This document shows, piece after piece, positions 19,020 to 20,806 of a stretch of DNA of 20,806 nucleotides. Each line of letters starts with the position of its first letter. Within the stretch, counting starts at the first letter, position 1. Source of the stretch: Rhizophagus sp. LPA8_4_AMF (lineage: Eukaryota > Glomeromycota > Glomeromycetes > Glomerales > Glomeraceae); assembly GCA_021464525.1 (NCBI GenBank), contig JADRCO010001263.1:1-20806 (forward strand). Reading direction: 5' to 3'. A program made the translations under genes and the position numbers. The notes under the pieces were generated by a model. It had not been told where the DNA came from. It saw only the letters and a list, made by a program, of their open reading frames with translations, and searched no databases.

Positions 19020-19537
19020 TTAAAAAACAGATAAAACCTTACACCCAACAAGGTAGATAAGGCCCAAGTTCCACTTGATTGGAATAATTGCGAATCCCTC
19101 CTAGTAGAAGTTGGATCCATAATATCAATATTCTTCCCATAACAGGAAATAGACATGCGTTCAGTCTGGTTCCCTGGCAAGTAAAAGCTTCCTCTTGAGG
19201 CAAAGCCCAAGGTCTATGAAAACTATGAACACATGATAATGTTGTGAACACCTTACCACACTTTTGTTATTCGTGCCCTCCCTGTAGTAAACCATGACTG
19301 GACTATCTACAATCACGTTAAGCGATCGGTTTATTATTTTTATTGCGCCATTTGAAAAGAGGCGTTGAAATATTATTGTTACATTTAGAGCATTGTCTTG
19401 GTGTTGGAATGTCAATACTTCTAATAACTTTATTGAGGCTTTTAAGAATGTTGTATCATAGCAAGAGAGGGTTTGTCAGATGAACTTTGTTCCGAATCCA
19501 ACATATCAGATATACTAGTTTTGCCAATACTTCTTGT
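19020..19537 (-). pseudogene. Multi-frame coding relic, family not recognised
   Basis: All three minus-strand frames carry protein-like segments that succeed one another, as in a gene broken by frameshifts. In order: SIGKTSISDMLDSEQSSSDK (about 19535-19442, ending at a stop), then SIDIPTPRQCSKCNNNISTP with a CxxC pair (around 19420-19330). Next comes VIVDSPVMVYYREGTNNKSV in another frame (to 19161), and finally RGSFYLPGNQTERMSISCYG and DPTSTRRDSQLFQSSGTWAL (about 19210-19040). Base composition is clearly less AT-rich than the flanks. No domain can be named; the CxxC may be part of a lost zinc-binding site. A spliced gene is possible, but I found no consistent set of GT...AG junctions. Confidence 0.45.
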
Positions 19538-19599
19538 CAGCACGATTCATCCAGCCTGTTTTTATAGCGCTGGTAAAATCCGTCCTTGATCTTTGATCT

Positions 19600-20239
19600 G
19601 TGGAAGAAAAGCTATTCTTTATTTCGATTAACCCCTACGGAAGGAAAAAATCTCCTCAAAGTCTTGATATATATTTTTATTTTTTTTTCTGAGCAATTCG
19701 AAGAAAAAAGGGGAAATTTACGGACTGCATTTCGCCATTTAGTTAATCCTCCTTGCAAACCAATAAGATGATCGAAAGATTAGCATACACATCCCAAATT
19801 CCATTATGCAAAATTCAAAATATTTGACTGCTAAAAATAGACTAATATTATTGGGATATGTGTTGATCATTTCTTTCTCGATTCAGATTTTCACTTTAAC
19901 CGAAAATATTAAATAGATCGGAATTAACAATAATATCAAAGCAACGTTGGGATTATTTGCATTTATTATTAATCGAGGATCTGGACTTAAAGTTTATTCC
20001 TCATTGACTGACTAATGTTAAAATATGGAGAACAGAATATGTTGTTACCTTTCTAAAATACACGAAAAAGACTTAATGATTGAAGATTCTCACATTAATG
20101 GATATATTGAAAGGATACGGGAAAATGCACAATTCCGTATCACTAAAAATACAATTTGGATACGGAATTTGCATGGAATTCACATGATTAGGACAGCGAA
20201 GAACAAACCTACAAAAAAAATATATTCAACCTGTAAGAC
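19600..20239. other. Stretch with short inverted repeats, no clear gene
   Basis: A 77-codon ORF at 20025-20258 (plus) has no recognisable motif and runs into Lys-rich low-complexity sequence. Two short inverted repeats are visible: CATACACATCCCAA (near 19784) against TTGGGATATGTGTTG (near 19852), and CACAATTCCGTATC (near 20128) against GATACGGAATTTGC (near 20160). They could be remnants of element ends or hairpins. Confidence 0.4.
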
Positions 20240-20620
20240 AAAAAAAGAAAAAATATAAAATAAAAGAATTTTAAAAAGCCTAAAAAGGGGGAATAAAGGG
20301 GTATAAAAAAAAACTTTTAAATAAAAATTTTTAAATTTTTAAAACAAAATTAGAAAAAGAAAGGCAATAAATCAAAAAAAAATTTTTTTTTAAAAAGGAG
20401 GGGTGACAAGGTTAGGAAAATGAGGGATGATGAATAAAGTTAGAAAGATAAAAAAAATTTTTTTAAAGTGAGGTGACAAATGAAAAGAAGAAAATTTTTT
20501 TTTTTTTAAAAAAAAAAAAAGAAAGGGTAGCGAGTGGGGAATGAAAAAATAAAATCAATAAAAAAATTGTTTTAAAGTGGGGTGACAAAGCTAGAAATAT
20601 AAAAAGAAAGGAGTAGTGGC
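20240..20620 (+). repeat. Purine-rich degenerate repeats
   Basis: The plus strand is mostly A and G with T runs. A word like AAAGTGGGGTGACAAAG followed by TAGAAA and a long A/T run recurs at about 20399, 20470 and 20579, with irregular spacing. No coding potential is visible. Confidence 0.6.
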
Positions 20621-20622
20621 CG

Positions 20623-20658
20623 CAGTGTTACCTGCCAGTCATGTGACTATGCCATTAC
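20623..20658 (+). repeat. Dispersed repeat, copy 2
   Basis: Second copy of the 36-bp block also found at 17368-17403, with three mismatches. It is followed by CCGAGTTC near 20664 and TTCTAGTAAAA near 20740, in the same order as in copy 1. It lies directly after the purine-rich repeats and may mark the edge of another element that continues past the window. Confidence 0.7.
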
Positions 20659-20806
20659 TTTATTCCGAGTTCGCAAAATTAGTAAATAAAAATAAATAAC
20701 TATCACTCCATTTTTATAAAATAAAATATTCAAAAATAATTCTAGTAAAATCATAAGTTTTGGCTTCAAATAACTTGTGGTTTTTCGGACGCTTGTCTTA
20801 AGGAAA

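Noticed and set aside
19586..19771. 61-codon ORF on plus
   Set aside because: No motif; partly low-complexity T-rich coding.
20025..20258. 77-codon ORF on plus as a gene
   Set aside because: It contains a local inverted repeat and a Lys-rich low-complexity end, with no recognisable domain; too weak to call.

Overview
The window looks like accessory DNA from a Glomeromycotina (arbuscular mycorrhizal) nuclear genome, most likely Rhizophagus irregularis or a close relative. This is inferred from three things. The DNA is strongly AT-rich with long A/T runs. Introns are short, about 67-76 nt, with GT...AG ends. The two recognisable gene families, YGISQNP-type TKL kinases and BTB-TLDc proteins, are hugely expanded in that lineage. 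There is no bacterial-style gene packing.

Layout. 1-690: a tandem array built from a motif that alternates in orientation, then a GAGCTC-rich low-complexity block. 831-1293: two coding relics. 2063-2659: an uninterrupted but internally deleted PIF1-like helicase fragment. 4828-5412: a possible hAT-type end and a near-perfect foldback hairpin. 6008-11434 (minus): the main gene, an 11-exon TKL-type kinase. 13946-14173: a short inverted-repeat element. 14634-16133 (minus): a BTB-BACK-TLDc gene carrying a one-base frameshift. 16207-18235: a decayed coding relic split by a 1,191-bp element with terminal inverted repeats. 19020-19537 (minus): another relic broken in several frames. 20240-20658: purine-rich repeats and a second copy of a dispersed repeat. 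The long stretches between are AT-rich, with nothing I can name.

The standout is the kinase gene. Exons 2-10 are nine tandem copies of one phase-0 exon. Each copy carries the end of one kinase N-lobe (beta4-beta5), a linker, and the start of the next N-lobe (beta1-beta3 and helix C). Each intron falls directly after the probable helix-C glutamate. Spliced as read, all eleven exons stay in frame and predict about 1,563 residues: ten N-lobes in a row followed by a single C-lobe. Only the last N-lobe keeps a normal glycine-rich loop, so the product looks like one complete kinase carrying a string of nine degenerate N-lobes. Near-identical blocks at 890-bp and 477-bp offsets, introns included, show that the array was rearranged or homogenised recently.

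The genes do not form a pathway visible from sequence. The kinase and the BTB-TLDc protein belong to separate expanded families embedded in repeat-rich DNA.
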